A stretch of 64,000 bases of DNA, from assembly GCF_035989885.1 (NCBI RefSeq), contig NZ_CP108518.1:8361001-8425000 (forward strand), read 5' to 3'. The stretch's first letter is position 1; each line of letters opens with the position of its first letter. A program made the position numbers and the translations under genes. Shown here one piece after another: positions 55,628-64,000 of this stretch. The stretch comes from Streptomyces sp. NBC_01232. GTDB taxonomy: Bacteria; Actinomycetota; Actinomycetes; Streptomycetales; Streptomycetaceae. The notes beneath the pieces were generated by a model, which saw nothing but the letters and a program-made list of their open reading frames with translations, was not told where the DNA came from and did not search any database.

Positions 55628-58408
55628 TCAGGAAGGGTCCGGGGTGATGTGCGTGGTGGGCGTGTTCCACCCCGAGATCCGGATGCGGGGCGCGTCACCC
55701 CTGACGTCCGCCGCCCGGTACTCGGCGGTCAGGACGGCACTCTCACCGGGCCAGAGACTGATCTGGTTGTCGTCCCACCGGACCGGCAGCACGGGTGCGT
55801 CCAGGCCGTCGACCAGCCGGACATCGGTAAGCAGCGCGGGCGTGTTGCCGCTGCCCGTGTTGCGGACGGTGACCGTGGTGGTGGAGCGTCCACCCGCGTG
55901 CTGCGTGGTGCGTGCGGTCGCCGTCACGGTGGCGGCCGCCAGGGACTTCAGCCCGGTCAGATCGCCATGGGCCGTGACCGGGGTGTGGTACCAGTCGCTG
56001 GAGCCGTAGTCGAGGACGTCCGGTCGGGTGGAGAGCCAGTAGACGTTGCGGCTGACCTCGCGCCCGGCGCCGTCGGTGAGCGTCAGCCGGGCGAGGTACG
56101 TGGAGTCAGGGAGGTCTTGGCCCTCCGCGAGGGCCGGAACGGTCAGCGCGGTGGTCCTCGCCCCGTCACCGCCGACCTGCAGCCCGCGTACGGTGCGGTC
56201 GTAGCGGGAGGTCCCGTCGGTGCCGAAGAGGGTGACCCGGGCGGTGAGCCCGGACACGGCCGCCGGCCGCCGGTTGATGACGGCCACCGTCCGGTCGTCG
56301 TAGGAGTACTGGATGTGCAGGGGCTCGTTGGCCTTCTTCGCGCCGTAGTAGGCGCCGCCCCGGTCGAGGTAGCGGTCGATGAGCTGCCAGTGCAGTGAGG
56401 TCCAGCCGCTGTTGAACATCCAGTAGATGACCCCGGTCGAGGGGGCGCTCGCGTCCGTGGCGTTGCGGGCGTACGCCTCGAACTGCGCCCGGACGTTCTC
56501 GTACTGGCTGAGCTGGGCCTTGGCGACGTAGTCCCCCAGACCGTGCGGAGCGCCGTAGCGGCGGGCGAGGGCGTCGTTGAACAGCTTGAGCGTGTTGTAG
56601 GTGGGGGAGGGGGAGCGGTGGTACTGGGGGGCGGACGGCGACTTCCAGAGGGTTTCGAGTTCCGCCGGAGAGAGCATGCGGCGCAGCGTGTCCAGGGTCG
56701 GGACGGAGGGTCCGGCGCTCGTCTCGGAGTTGAATCCCGTCGCGCCGCCCTCGCGCTTGTCGTACCAGTACGAGGGCGGGACCCAGTCGTAGGGTCCGGG
56801 CATCCGCATGCCGGAGGGGCCGCTCAGGGCCGTGGTGACGTCGGCGGCGGCGGGGATCACCGGGGTGGGCCAGTCGGCGGCGTGCAGGGCGTCAAGGTAG
56901 TCCCGTTCGGTCGCCGCGTCGGGTGCGAAGTCGCTGCCGATGAGGAAGGACAGGACGCTGGGGTGGCTGCGCAGCCGGGCGGCCTCGGCCGCCATGGACG
57001 CCCGGGCGGTGAGACGGTCGGCGGCGCCCCATTTCTCGCCCGAACCGGAGGGGTTGACCGGCCCCTCCCACTTGTTGCAGCACTCCCAACCGGGCAGGGT
57101 GAGGATTCCGTGCCGGTCGGCGAGGTCGAAGAACTCGTCCGGCTCGAGGTGGCCTTCGAGCCGGAGCGTGTTGAGGCCCGCGTCGAGCGCTGCCCTGATC
57201 CGGTCCTCCGCGGCGGTGGTGTCCCAGCGCAGCAGCTCGTCGGCCGACCAGCCCGCGCCACGGATCAGGAGGGGGCGGCCGTTGACCGAGTACTGGCGGG
57301 CTCCGGCGGAGTTGAGAGGTGCCTTCACCTCGCGGATCCCGAAGGTGTGGCGGACCGAGTCCGAGCGGCTGCCGGCCACCGTCGCCGTCAGGTCGAGCCC
57401 GTACAGGTTCTGGGCTCCCATGCCGGCCGGCCACCACAACGCGGGCTGTGCCAGACGTAGTTGAGGGTGCCGGTCCGGGGAGAAGATGAGCGTACGGACC
57501 TCACCGGCGCGCAGGACGACATCCTCGCGCAGCACGATCCCGGTGCCGCTGACGGTGGCGGTGACGATGGTGGTGGCGCTCTCCTGGGAGTCGTTGCGGA
57601 CCTGCGCCTTCACGGTCAGCTCGGCCGAGGCCGCGGCGACGGTGGCGGTGGGGGATGGCGTCGGGAGCTCCAGGCGCGTCACCACATGGGCGTCGTGCAG
57701 CGAAACCGGTCCCCGGCGGCGGACCAGGACATCACGGACGAGACCCATGTTGGCGTCGGGCGGGGGCTGCAGCCAGTCCAGCCAGCCCAGCGTGAGGTGT
57801 TTGCGCGGATCGTTGGGCCGCACCCGGAAGGCGACCGTGTTCGTGCCGGCCCGCACGAGCGCGGTGATGTCGAGCTCGTGCCGCGTGTACACACCGGCCA
57901 CGTCGGCCGCGGAGGCGACCTGCCGGCCGTTGACGTACACGTCCGCCGCGGAGACCACCCCGCTGAAGTCCAGTGACGTGCGCTCCGAGGTGTCGGGAAG
58001 CGTGAAGTCGCTGCGGAACCACCACGGCACGGAGAAATCGCCGCGCGGGATGCGCTGCTGGTCCGTGGAGTAGAACGGGTCCGGGTGCGTGCCGTCGGCG
58101 ACCAGGGCGGCGAGCACCGTGGAACGGGGCCCGGCCCGGTGCCACCCGGCCGTCGCGTAGCCGGGTGTGGACACGGCGGCCGCCGTGTCGGGGACCTCGG
58201 CCGTCGACCGGATCGCGTACCCGGCCAGCGCCGCGGTGCCGCCGGCCGCCACCCGGGTTGCGGCGGGCGCGGGACCCGTACCGGACGGCGAGCGGGGCGA
58301 CGCGGCGGAGGGCAGGGCGGCCGGGGCGAGCAGCAGGCCCAGCAAGGCCAGCGCCACGGCGGCCACGCGGCGTCGCCGGGCGCGAGCGGGGCGGGGGACT
58401 TGGGACAC
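55628..58408 (-). CDS. Secreted GH2 exo-beta-D-glucosaminidase (CsxA type)
   Basis: A 926-residue exported glycosidase. A signal peptide (RRVAAVALALLGLLLAPAAL) is followed by a GH2 sugar-binding domain (FDFSGVVSAADVYVNG-like SLDFSGVVSAADVYVNGRQV), an Ig-like domain, the catalytic barrel and two C-terminal beta domains. The barrel has the acid/base in LIGSDFAPD, Asp rather than the Glu of other GH2 enzymes, and the nucleophile in GFNSETSAGPSV. This Asp/Glu pair is known of CsxA-type exo-glucosaminidases, which remove glucosamine from chitosan ends. The start is GTG 58408, eight bases after GGAG. It likely serves chitosan or cell-wall glycan use. Confidence 0.88.
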   Translation of the reverse strand: MSQVPRPARARRRRVAAVALALLGLLLAPAALPSAASPRSPSGTGPAPAATRVAAGGTAALAGYAIRSTAEVPDTAAAVSTPGYATAGWHRAGPRSTVLAALVADGTHPDPFYSTDQQRIPRGDFSVPWWFRSDFTLPDTSERTSLDFSGVVSAADVYVNGRQVASAADVAGVYTRHELDITALVRAGTNTVAFRVRPNDPRKHLTLGWLDWLQPPPDANMGLVRDVLVRRRGPVSLHDAHVVTRLELPTPSPTATVAAASAELTVKAQVRNDSQESATTIVTATVSGTGIVLREDVVLRAGEVRTLIFSPDRHPQLRLAQPALWWPAGMGAQNLYGLDLTATVAGSRSDSVRHTFGIREVKAPLNSAGARQYSVNGRPLLIRGAGWSADELLRWDTTAAEDRIRAALDAGLNTLRLEGHLEPDEFFDLADRHGILTLPGWECCNKWEGPVNPSGSGEKWGAADRLTARASMAAEAARLRSHPSVLSFLIGSDFAPDAATERDYLDALHAADWPTPVIPAAADVTTALSGPSGMRMPGPYDWVPPSYWYDKREGGATGFNSETSAGPSVPTLDTLRRMLSPAELETLWKSPSAPQYHRSPSPTYNTLKLFNDALARRYGAPHGLGDYVAKAQLSQYENVRAQFEAYARNATDASAPSTGVIYWMFNSGWTSLHWQLIDRYLDRGGAYYGAKKANEPLHIQYSYDDRTVAVINRRPAAVSGLTARVTLFGTDGTSRYDRTVRGLQVGGDGARTTALTVPALAEGQDLPDSTYLARLTLTDGAGREVSRNVYWLSTRPDVLDYGSSDWYHTPVTAHGDLTGLKSLAAATVTATARTTQHAGGRSTTTVTVRNTGSGNTPALLTDVRLVDGLDAPVLPVRWDDNQISLWPGESAVLTAEYRAADVRGDAPRIRISGWNTPTTHITPDPS

Positions 58409-58735
58409 GGTGGTCTCCGGGAGGCTGGTCGGACGTCCGCGTGACACGGAGATCAGGTAACGGACCGTAACGCACCGGACACGCGGCACGCAGACCGTCG
58501 CGGTCGTACGGCGAGCCGCGCGCTGCGCGCTGCGTGCTGTGTGCTGCGGGTCGTGCGCCTCGCGCCACGCGCGCCCACCGCCGGCCATCGGCCGGTCAGG
58601 GCGGCACGGGCCGCTCGGGCGGGCGCCGGATGGCCCACCGGAATCATCTCTTGGAGGGAGCGGTGGTGTTCGGCCCCCGGCATACCGGTGATCATGCGCT
58701 CAACTGAGGATCACTCACGGAACGGGGCCCACCTC
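58409..58735. other. 327-bp gene-free stretch
   Basis: No gene. The middle part is a low-complexity run of GCGCTGC-like and CGTGCTG-like repeats near 58510-58550. The promoters of the divergent genes at 58408 and 58736 should be here; none is clear. Confidence 0.5.
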
Positions 58736-59062
58736 ATGCGTCTTGCACACCGCGCTGCCGCTCCCCTCGCAGCCTTCCTCGTCCTGGCCGCGTCGCCCCC
58801 CGCCGACGCGGCGCAGGGCACGTTCACCTTCCGGTTCACCGCGGGCGGCCACGCGCGGGCAGGTGCCCTGAGCAACCCTGCCGACGAGAGGTGCATCGAT
58901 GCGACCGCCAGCATGGGCGGCGCCGGCCGCGCCCGCGCCGCCAGGAACACGACCAACAGGACGGCCACGCTCTACATGAGCATCGACTGCCAGGACGACG
59001 GGGTCGTACTGCGGCCGGGCGCGAGCCGAGCCGCGGAGTTCAAGACCGTGCGCTTCGGCTGA
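58736..59062 (+). CDS. Small secreted hypothetical protein
   Basis: A 108-residue precursor. A Sec signal (HRAAAPLAAFLVLAASPPADA) leads into a beta-rich mature part GTFTFRFTAGGHARAGALSN, with single cysteines in ERCIDA and SIDCQDD that may form one disulfide. No family is recognised. The start is ATG 58736; the ribosome site is weak. It is divergent from the GH2 gene. Confidence 0.65.
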   Translation: MRLAHRAAAPLAAFLVLAASPPADAAQGTFTFRFTAGGHARAGALSNPADERCIDATASMGGAGRARAARNTTNRTATLYMSIDCQDDGVVLRPGASRAAEFKTVRFG

Positions 59063-59424
59063 CCGCCTCGGGACCCGGAGCTTGCGGCCGACCCGGCGCC
59101 GCGCCCAGCGGCGAATGCCGGGACACGCGAAGGGGTGCAGGGCCTCGACGAGTCCGAACCGGCTGCGGCCGGCCGCTGGCTCACCGGAACCGTCACCGTC
59201 ATGCGCGAGGCGGCGCTCGACCTGGCTGAGGAGAACCGCAGAGACGGTCCTGAGGAAACGGCCTGAGAGCTGTCCCGTAAATGTTGGTCAGGGTCGGATG
59301 GGAATGAGTTGCCGCGGCGGCTCCTGCACGTTGCACCAGATAATCGCAGGCGTCCCGCGCAGCGACTGTCCTATCCTGGCCGCTGCCGTCCGTGCCGGGA
59401 CGGGCCCGACGGAAGGGCGGCGGA
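59063..59424. other. 362-bp stretch with a gene fragment and a possible insertion-sequence end
   Basis: 59135-59266 on the plus strand encodes a 43-residue end with coding character (AGRWLTGTVTVMREAALDLA, stop 59264-59266). No start or upstream part is present, so it is probably a fragment. Just after it the sequence GAGCTGTCCCGTAAATG near 59267 resembles, from memory, the ends of Streptomyces IS5-family elements; no transposase is present. The promoter of the 59425 gene should be at the right end (for example TATCCT near 59380). Confidence 0.35.
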
Positions 59425-59949
59425 GTGCCGGACGTGTACAAGATCATGCTGGATGCCGAGTTGAGCAAGGCGTTCGACGTGTGGTCCGGCTATCTGGATG
59501 CCCGGACTGGTGAAGACCCCCATGTCCGTGCACGACTGCGCTCCACGTTGCAGTCGGCCCGCGCGGCAGCCGCCGAGGACGATCCCGCGTCTGCACGCGC
59601 GTTGGTGGCAGAGATGTACGACGACGCCCGGGAAGCCGGCCTTCCCTGGGCTCCCGCGCAGCCTGGCCCCTGCGCGGCGGACCGGCAGACGCGCGACTAC
59701 GCCAAGGACGAACTCCGGCAGGTGCTTCCTGTGCACCAACGCGAGGATCTCGACAGCATCGCGATCTACCTGAGCGTCACCGGCCGCCGGCTCCAGAACG
59801 CCCCCGGCCTCGACGCAGCCACCCACCAGGACATCCTTTACATTTCGGCCCGCGCCGGGATGGCCCTCGATCTCGCCCATCAGGAAGCGGCGCAACGGGA
59901 ACTCGAGCGTCTGGAGGCGATCGCGCGACGGTGCGGCGTGGAGCGCTGA
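59425..59949 (+). CDS. Hypothetical helical protein
   Basis: A 174-residue soluble protein made mostly of helices: VYKIMLDAELSKAFDVWSGY, then RARLRSTLQSARAAAAEDDP, a short central Cys-Ala-Ala-Asp loop, and a final pair IYLSVTGRRLQ and LAHQEAAQRELERLEAIARR. No known family. The start is GTG 59425 with AAGGG eight bases upstream. Confidence 0.65.
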   Translation: MPDVYKIMLDAELSKAFDVWSGYLDARTGEDPHVRARLRSTLQSARAAAAEDDPASARALVAEMYDDAREAGLPWAPAQPGPCAADRQTRDYAKDELRQVLPVHQREDLDSIAIYLSVTGRRLQNAPGLDAATHQDILYISARAGMALDLAHQEAAQRELERLEAIARRCGVER

Positions 59950-60111
59950 GTCCGGCGACAACGGCGATCAGCTGGTGAGCCGCCGCCTTGGTCAGCCGCT
60001 TCGCAGCCGTGACGGTCCGCTCCCCCCGAGGCCCCGGGGCCACCACGGCGTGGGTTCAGCCGTTGGCGCAAGGCATGCCCCGGGGCGTATGAGGTGGCGC
60101 ATCGTCACGTC

Positions 60112-60915
60112 CTACTCACTCGGGTCCCAGGTCCTGAGCTGCTCGAAGACACCTCGGTCGCCGTCGAGCTCCAGGGAGTCGATCGGGATGCGGTTGTACA
60201 GGATGAAGACCAGCTCGCTGGCCGTGCCCCGAGCGGAGAAGTAAGCGGCGGCCGCGTCCGGGTCCTGGCCGGCAGAGGTGGCCGGCACGGTGCCGGGCTC
60301 GGGGAGCCGGGCGCTACGTGCGCCGTCGGCGGAGAGCGAGAGGCGCCAGGAGCGGCCCTCGGAGGCGTGGAAGTCGATGACAGCGGGCTTGTGAGGCCAG
60401 GCACTTGTCGTGGTGACGCAGGTGGACAGGAACTCGTCGACACCGTCGAGCGCCACCTCCTCCGGCAGCGGCTGCGGGGCACCTACGGTGATCTGGGCGT
60501 CGTACGTGTGCACCGCCATCTGCTGGAGCTGGTGCCGGGCCACGGCTCCGGAGGTGTGCGGCGACTGCAACGTCTCCCACCACGCCCAGCAACCGCGATC
60601 CGGGCCGGCCTTCCGCAATGCGTCCAGCAGTTGCTCCGTGGACTCCGCCAACCAGGCCAGCAAAGCCTCGCGCTCCCTAGGCACAGCCGGGGAGCCCTCC
60701 GCTGCGGACTTCGCCGAAGCAGGCCCTGCTGCGATGGTGGCTGCCCAGTCGCGGCGCCCCTCGCCGATGTGCTGCGCCAGATCGAACAGCGTCCACTCGG
60801 GGCAGGTCGGAACCTGTGCGTCGAGGCTGGGCGCGGAGGCGACCGCGGCGCGGAAGGCAGTCGACCGTTCGTCGATCAGTTGCAGCAGAGCGGGGAACTC
60901 AAGTGTCGTTGTCAC
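60112..60915 (-). CDS. Maleylpyruvate isomerase family, mycothiol-dependent type
   Basis: A 267-residue protein. The N-terminal DinB-like helical bundle has PTCPEWTLFDLAQHIG and HQLQQMAVHTYDAQ, whose His residues are metal ligands in the family. The C-terminal domain (MDMC-like) ends with GTASELVFILYNRIPIDSLE. Members use mycothiol, the actinobacterial thiol, in isomerase or detoxification reactions; the substrate is not known here. The start is GTG 60915. The region directly upstream contains a palindrome at 60927-60956 that may control it. Confidence 0.87.
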   Translation of the reverse strand: MTTTLEFPALLQLIDERSTAFRAAVASAPSLDAQVPTCPEWTLFDLAQHIGEGRRDWAATIAAGPASAKSAAEGSPAVPREREALLAWLAESTEQLLDALRKAGPDRGCWAWWETLQSPHTSGAVARHQLQQMAVHTYDAQITVGAPQPLPEEVALDGVDEFLSTCVTTTSAWPHKPAVIDFHASEGRSWRLSLSADGARSARLPEPGTVPATSAGQDPDAAAAYFSARGTASELVFILYNRIPIDSLELDGDRGVFEQLRTWDPSE

Positions 60916-60926
60916 CCTGAATCTTT

Positions 60927-60956
60927 ATCACTGTGTTCCGACAATCGGACAGTGAT
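60927..60956. promoter_or_regulatory. AT-rich inverted repeat upstream of the mycothiol-dependent gene
   Basis: ATCACTGTGTTCCGA (60927-60941) pairs with TCGGACAGTGAT (60945-60956) with a 3-base bulge, followed by T6. It is only 12 nt from the minus-strand start 60915. Position favours an operator over a terminator: no plus-strand gene ends nearby. The inner TCCGACAATCGGA is a perfect palindrome. Confidence 0.5.
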
Positions 60957-61165
60957 TTTTTACAGCCGCCATCGCGGGCGGACCCTCACCACCGCGGAGA
61001 AATGATGGTTCTCAGGGGCTGTCGCGATGGATCTCACGCCCGATCAGGCCGCTGGCGGTTGAACGTCACGACCGCCCGAACTGTGACGCGCGCGTCGGCG
61101 GCGCCCGCGGCACGCGGGCCCCGGATGTGTGCCCGTGGGGTGAACGAAGCCGTGCCTGGGCGCCG

Positions 61166-62119
61166 TCAGAGCGACTTCTGCGTCTGGAAGGTACGCCGGT
61201 AGGCACGCGGGCTGGTGCCGGTGAGGCGTTTGAAGCGTTCCCGGAACGCCGTGGGAGAGCCGAAACCGACCTGCGCGGCGATCCGTTCGACGGGGTGCGC
61301 GGTGGTCTCCAGCAGATGCTGCGCCTGGCGGATCCGGGCCCGGTGCAGCCACTGAAGCGGTGACGTGCCCGTCTGTTCGCGGAAGCGCCGGTTCAGGGTC
61401 CGGACGCTCATGCCGCTCTGCCGGGCGAGGTCGTCCAGGGCGAGCTCGCGCCGGGCGTTGTCCTCCATCCAGCGCATGAGTGGTTCCAGTACCGACCCGC
61501 GAGGGGCCGGCGGCTGCTCGTGGACGATGAACTGGGCCTGCCCGCCGTCGCGTTCCAGCGGCATGACCGACAGTCGGGCGGCGTCCGCGGCCACCGCCGA
61601 GCCGAGGTCGCACCGGATCATGTGCAGACACAGGTCCAGCCCCGCTGCGGCCCCTGCGGAGGTGAGCAGCTGTCCGTTGTCCACGTACAGCACCCCGGGG
61701 TCCACCTCGACCGCCGGATGGAGCGCGGCCAGGAGATCCGCGGCCGACCAGTGCGTGGTGGCGCGCAGGCCGTCCAGCAGGCCCGTCGAGGCCAGTACGA
61801 ACGCGCCCACGCAGACGGAGGCGATCCTGGTCCCGCGCGCGGCGGCCTGGCTCAGCGCGTCGAGCACCTCCTGAGGCACCGGCGCCGTGGGATCGGCCGT
61901 GCCCGGCACGATGATCGTGTCCGCCTCGGCCAGCTCGGCCAGCGGCCACGGCGCGCGCAGGGAGAAAGCCCCCGCGTCGACCTCCTCGGCGGCCGCACAG
62001 ACACGGACCCGATAGGCCGGGCGGCCGCCGGGAAGCCGGGTACGCGTGAACACCTCGATGGGGGTCGACAGGTCGAACGGGATCACGCCGTCCAGGGCGA
62101 GAACGGCCACGGTATGCAT
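61166..62119 (-). CDS. GlxA-type transcriptional regulator (DJ-1/PfpI plus AraC)
   Basis: A 317-residue regulator. The N-terminal 190 residues are a DJ-1/PfpI domain: VLALDGVIPFDLSTPIEVF, then VPGTADPTAPVPQEVLDAL and VCVGAFVLASTGLLDG with the conserved cysteine. The C-terminal AraC domain has two helix-turn-helix units (ALDDLARQSGMSVRTLNRRF and PVERIAAQVGFGSPTAFRER). It resembles regulators of nitrogen-compound use and amidase-like genes. The start is ATG 62119. It is divergent from the stand-alone DJ-1 gene at 62339 with 219 nt between. Confidence 0.92.
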   Translation of the reverse strand: MHTVAVLALDGVIPFDLSTPIEVFTRTRLPGGRPAYRVRVCAAAEEVDAGAFSLRAPWPLAELAEADTIIVPGTADPTAPVPQEVLDALSQAAARGTRIASVCVGAFVLASTGLLDGLRATTHWSAADLLAALHPAVEVDPGVLYVDNGQLLTSAGAAAGLDLCLHMIRCDLGSAVAADAARLSVMPLERDGGQAQFIVHEQPPAPRGSVLEPLMRWMEDNARRELALDDLARQSGMSVRTLNRRFREQTGTSPLQWLHRARIRQAQHLLETTAHPVERIAAQVGFGSPTAFRERFKRLTGTSPRAYRRTFQTQKSL

Positions 62120-62338
62120 GGCCCAACCATAGCCGTGCGCGGGTCGACTCACTCGCGTGGTCCGGTCACCGTTGGCATGTTAGTGCAGTTCAGAGGGGCT
62201 CTGGGCGCTCTGTTTCCGGTTGGCCAGAATCCGTTGGAAGGTGGCATTCCAGCCTCTGTCGACTGCTGTGGACCGTGACTAGCGTCGATGCCGGCGCCCC
62301 ACCCGTGGGCCCTTTCCCAAGACGAGGAGACCTCCCCG

Positions 62339-63007
62339 ATGCTGTGTCAGATCGTGCTGTTCGACGGCTTCGACCCCATGGACGTCATCGGCCCGTACGA
62401 GGTCCTCCACGCGGGTTCCGTCGCGGCGCCGGGGGATCTACGCGTGGAGCTGGTCTCCGCGGAGGGCCCGCGCGACGTACCCAGCGGCGCGGGGCTGATC
62501 TCGCTGCGCGCCACCGCCCGGCTCGACCCGCAGCACGCGGACCTGGTCGTCGTACCGGGCGCAGTCGGCCCGCTGGGCGCGCTGTCCGATCCGGACGCCC
62601 CGGTGAACGCCGACTCCATCCCGGCCCTGCTCGGCCGCTCGTTGGAGACCGGCCTGCCCGCGCTCCTGAAGGAAGCCCTGGAACGGCCGGGGCTGACCGT
62701 CGCCACCGTCTGCGGCGGCTCCCTGGTGCTCGCGATGGCCGGGTTGATCGAGGGCCGCCACGCGACCACCCACCACCTCGGACGGGACCTGCTCGACGCC
62801 ACGGGCGCCGTGGCGGTCGACGCCCGCGTCGTGGACGACGGCGACCTCGTGACGGGTGCGGGCGTCACGTCCGGCCTCGACCTGGGCCTGTACCTGCTGG
62901 AGCGCGAGCTCGGCCCACGGATCGCGCACGCCGTGGAGCAGCTCTTCGCGTTCGAGCGCCGCGGCACCGTCTGGCGCGCCGCAGGCCCGGTTCCCGCAGC
63001 CTTCTGA
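62339..63007 (+). CDS. DJ-1/PfpI family protein
   Basis: A 222-residue stand-alone DJ-1/PfpI domain. It has QIVLFDGFDPMDVIGPYEVL, then LVVVPGAVGPLGAL and the nucleophile-elbow Cys in TVATVCGGSLVLAMAGL, a His in HATTHHLGRDL and GVTSGLDLGLYLLERE. This is the isonitrile hydratase-like group within the family; enzyme activity is unproven here. The start is ATG 62339 with GAGGAGA nine bases upstream. It shares a divergent promoter region with the GlxA-type regulator, its likely controller. A small gene follows 131 nt downstream. Confidence 0.9.
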   Translation: MLCQIVLFDGFDPMDVIGPYEVLHAGSVAAPGDLRVELVSAEGPRDVPSGAGLISLRATARLDPQHADLVVVPGAVGPLGALSDPDAPVNADSIPALLGRSLETGLPALLKEALERPGLTVATVCGGSLVLAMAGLIEGRHATTHHLGRDLLDATGAVAVDARVVDDGDLVTGAGVTSGLDLGLYLLERELGPRIAHAVEQLFAFERRGTVWRAAGPVPAAF

Positions 63008-63138
63008 CGCGCCCTCCGCCACATCACACGTGCCCGGCACAGGACCCGCGCCCCGCCCACCGGACACGCGTCCTCACCCGACACGCACCCGCCACCCCCG
63101 GACGCACCCACCATCCCCCGTCGAGGAAGGCTCACCAC

Positions 63139-63450
63139 ATGTCCGTCGAAGGCACCTGGAACCTCTTGATCGCCACCCCCATCGGCAGGCAACAGGCCGT
63201 CCTGCGCCTGTTCGTGCAGGACGGGGCCCTGCACGGCGTCGCCACCGGAGAGGCGGAGGAGGTTCCGCTGACCGGACTCGAATGCCACGGCGACCGCCTC
63301 ACGTGGCGCCAGTCGATCACCAAGCCCATGCGCCTGCACCTGGCCTTCGACGTCACCGTGACGCAGGACGCACTGGCCGGCACCGCCAAGGCCGGCCGCC
63401 TGCCCTCCACCCGGGTCACCGGCCACCGGACCGCACCCTCCCGCTCCTGA
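63139..63450 (+). CDS. Small hypothetical protein
   Basis: A 103-residue protein of beta strands: GTWNLLIATPIGRQQAVLRL, then GALHGVATGEAEEVPLTGLE and LAFDVTVTQDALAGTAKAG. The pattern of paired strands with GTW at the start suggests a lipocalin-like or small barrel protein; the same form appears in unnamed actinobacterial families. The start is ATG 63139, with GAGGAAGG upstream. It probably belongs with the DJ-1 and membrane genes around it. Confidence 0.7.
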   Translation: MSVEGTWNLLIATPIGRQQAVLRLFVQDGALHGVATGEAEEVPLTGLECHGDRLTWRQSITKPMRLHLAFDVTVTQDALAGTAKAGRLPSTRVTGHRTAPSRS

Positions 63451-63467
63451 CCACCTGGATCACCCAC

Positions 63468-63982
<515 letters not shown>

Positions 63983-63983
<1 letters not shown>

Positions 63984-64000
63984 TGTGCACCGCACCAGTC
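63983..64000 (+). CDS. Start of a downstream gene, cut by the window edge
   Basis: ATG 63983 overlaps the previous stop (TGATG) and has AGGAG just upstream. Only the first six codons (MCTAPV) are visible. The coupling makes it likely to be a real gene in the same operon, but nothing can be said of its product. Confidence 0.45.

Overview
The window is high-GC actinobacterial DNA, almost certainly a Streptomyces chromosome. Third codon positions are nearly all G or C, and GTG starts and 4-nt ATGA/GTGA stop-start overlaps are common. The gene content also fits: two SpoIIE-type phosphatases, ANTAR, LCP, DUF5954, a mycothiol-dependent isomerase-family protein, EACC1 and a Tap-like domain. No tRNA, rRNA, CRISPR array, integrase or intact insertion sequence was seen.

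Region by region. Positions 1-3.2 kb hold the tail of a PLP decarboxylase and, convergent to it, a two-gene unit: an EACC1 protein followed by a caspase-like protease fused to the body of the telomere-associated protein Tap. This fusion is the most unusual object in the window. Positions 3.3-10.3 kb carry a cytochrome P450, a PAS-PAS-GAF-SpoIIE phosphatase, an LCP ligase, a VOC protein and a DUF5954 protein. At 10.5 kb lies a 165-bp imperfect hairpin element. Positions 11.3-19.5 kb form an eight-gene minus-strand operon, in transcription order: unknown protein, NuoF-like flavoprotein, 3Fe-4S-type ferredoxin, ADP-forming acyl-CoA synthetase, two paralogous acyl-CoA dehydrogenases, 3-hydroxyacyl-CoA dehydrogenase, TetR. 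Facing it at 20.0-28.5 kb are a Rieske oxygenase, a polyamine-type ABC transporter (binding protein, two permeases, ATPase), an FAD amine oxidase and an aminoaldehyde dehydrogenase. Two identical 16-bp palindromes lie in the divergent promoter region, so the two sides probably form one TetR-controlled regulon. The likely substrate is a polyamine or quaternary amine, with the released carbon skeleton passing through acyl-CoA chemistry.

Positions 28.5-48.4 kb are a mixture: an aldo/keto reductase with a divergent TetR gene, a two-component system next to a VanZ protein, a secreted fibronectin type III protein, a SUKH-like protein, a glutaredoxin-domain membrane protein, glucose-6-phosphate dehydrogenase (zwf), a secreted adenosine deaminase, an ArsR-type regulator and several conserved hypotheticals. 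Positions 48.6-55.5 kb look like a stress-response neighbourhood: an ANTAR-GAF-PAS-PAS-SpoIIE phosphatase, hemerythrin, an orphan ATPase-end fragment, two neighbouring proteins sharing one C-terminal domain, a frameshifted epimerase pseudogene and a PRC-barrel protein. From 55.6 kb on come a CsxA-type GH2 glucosaminidase, small secreted and hypothetical proteins, a mycothiol-dependent isomerase-family protein, two back-to-back DJ-1-fold proteins (one a GlxA regulator) and a DUF2269 membrane protein. The start of one more gene lies at the right edge.

All functions are read from sequence by eye. Family names rest on recognised motifs and remembered family sequences; no search was run.
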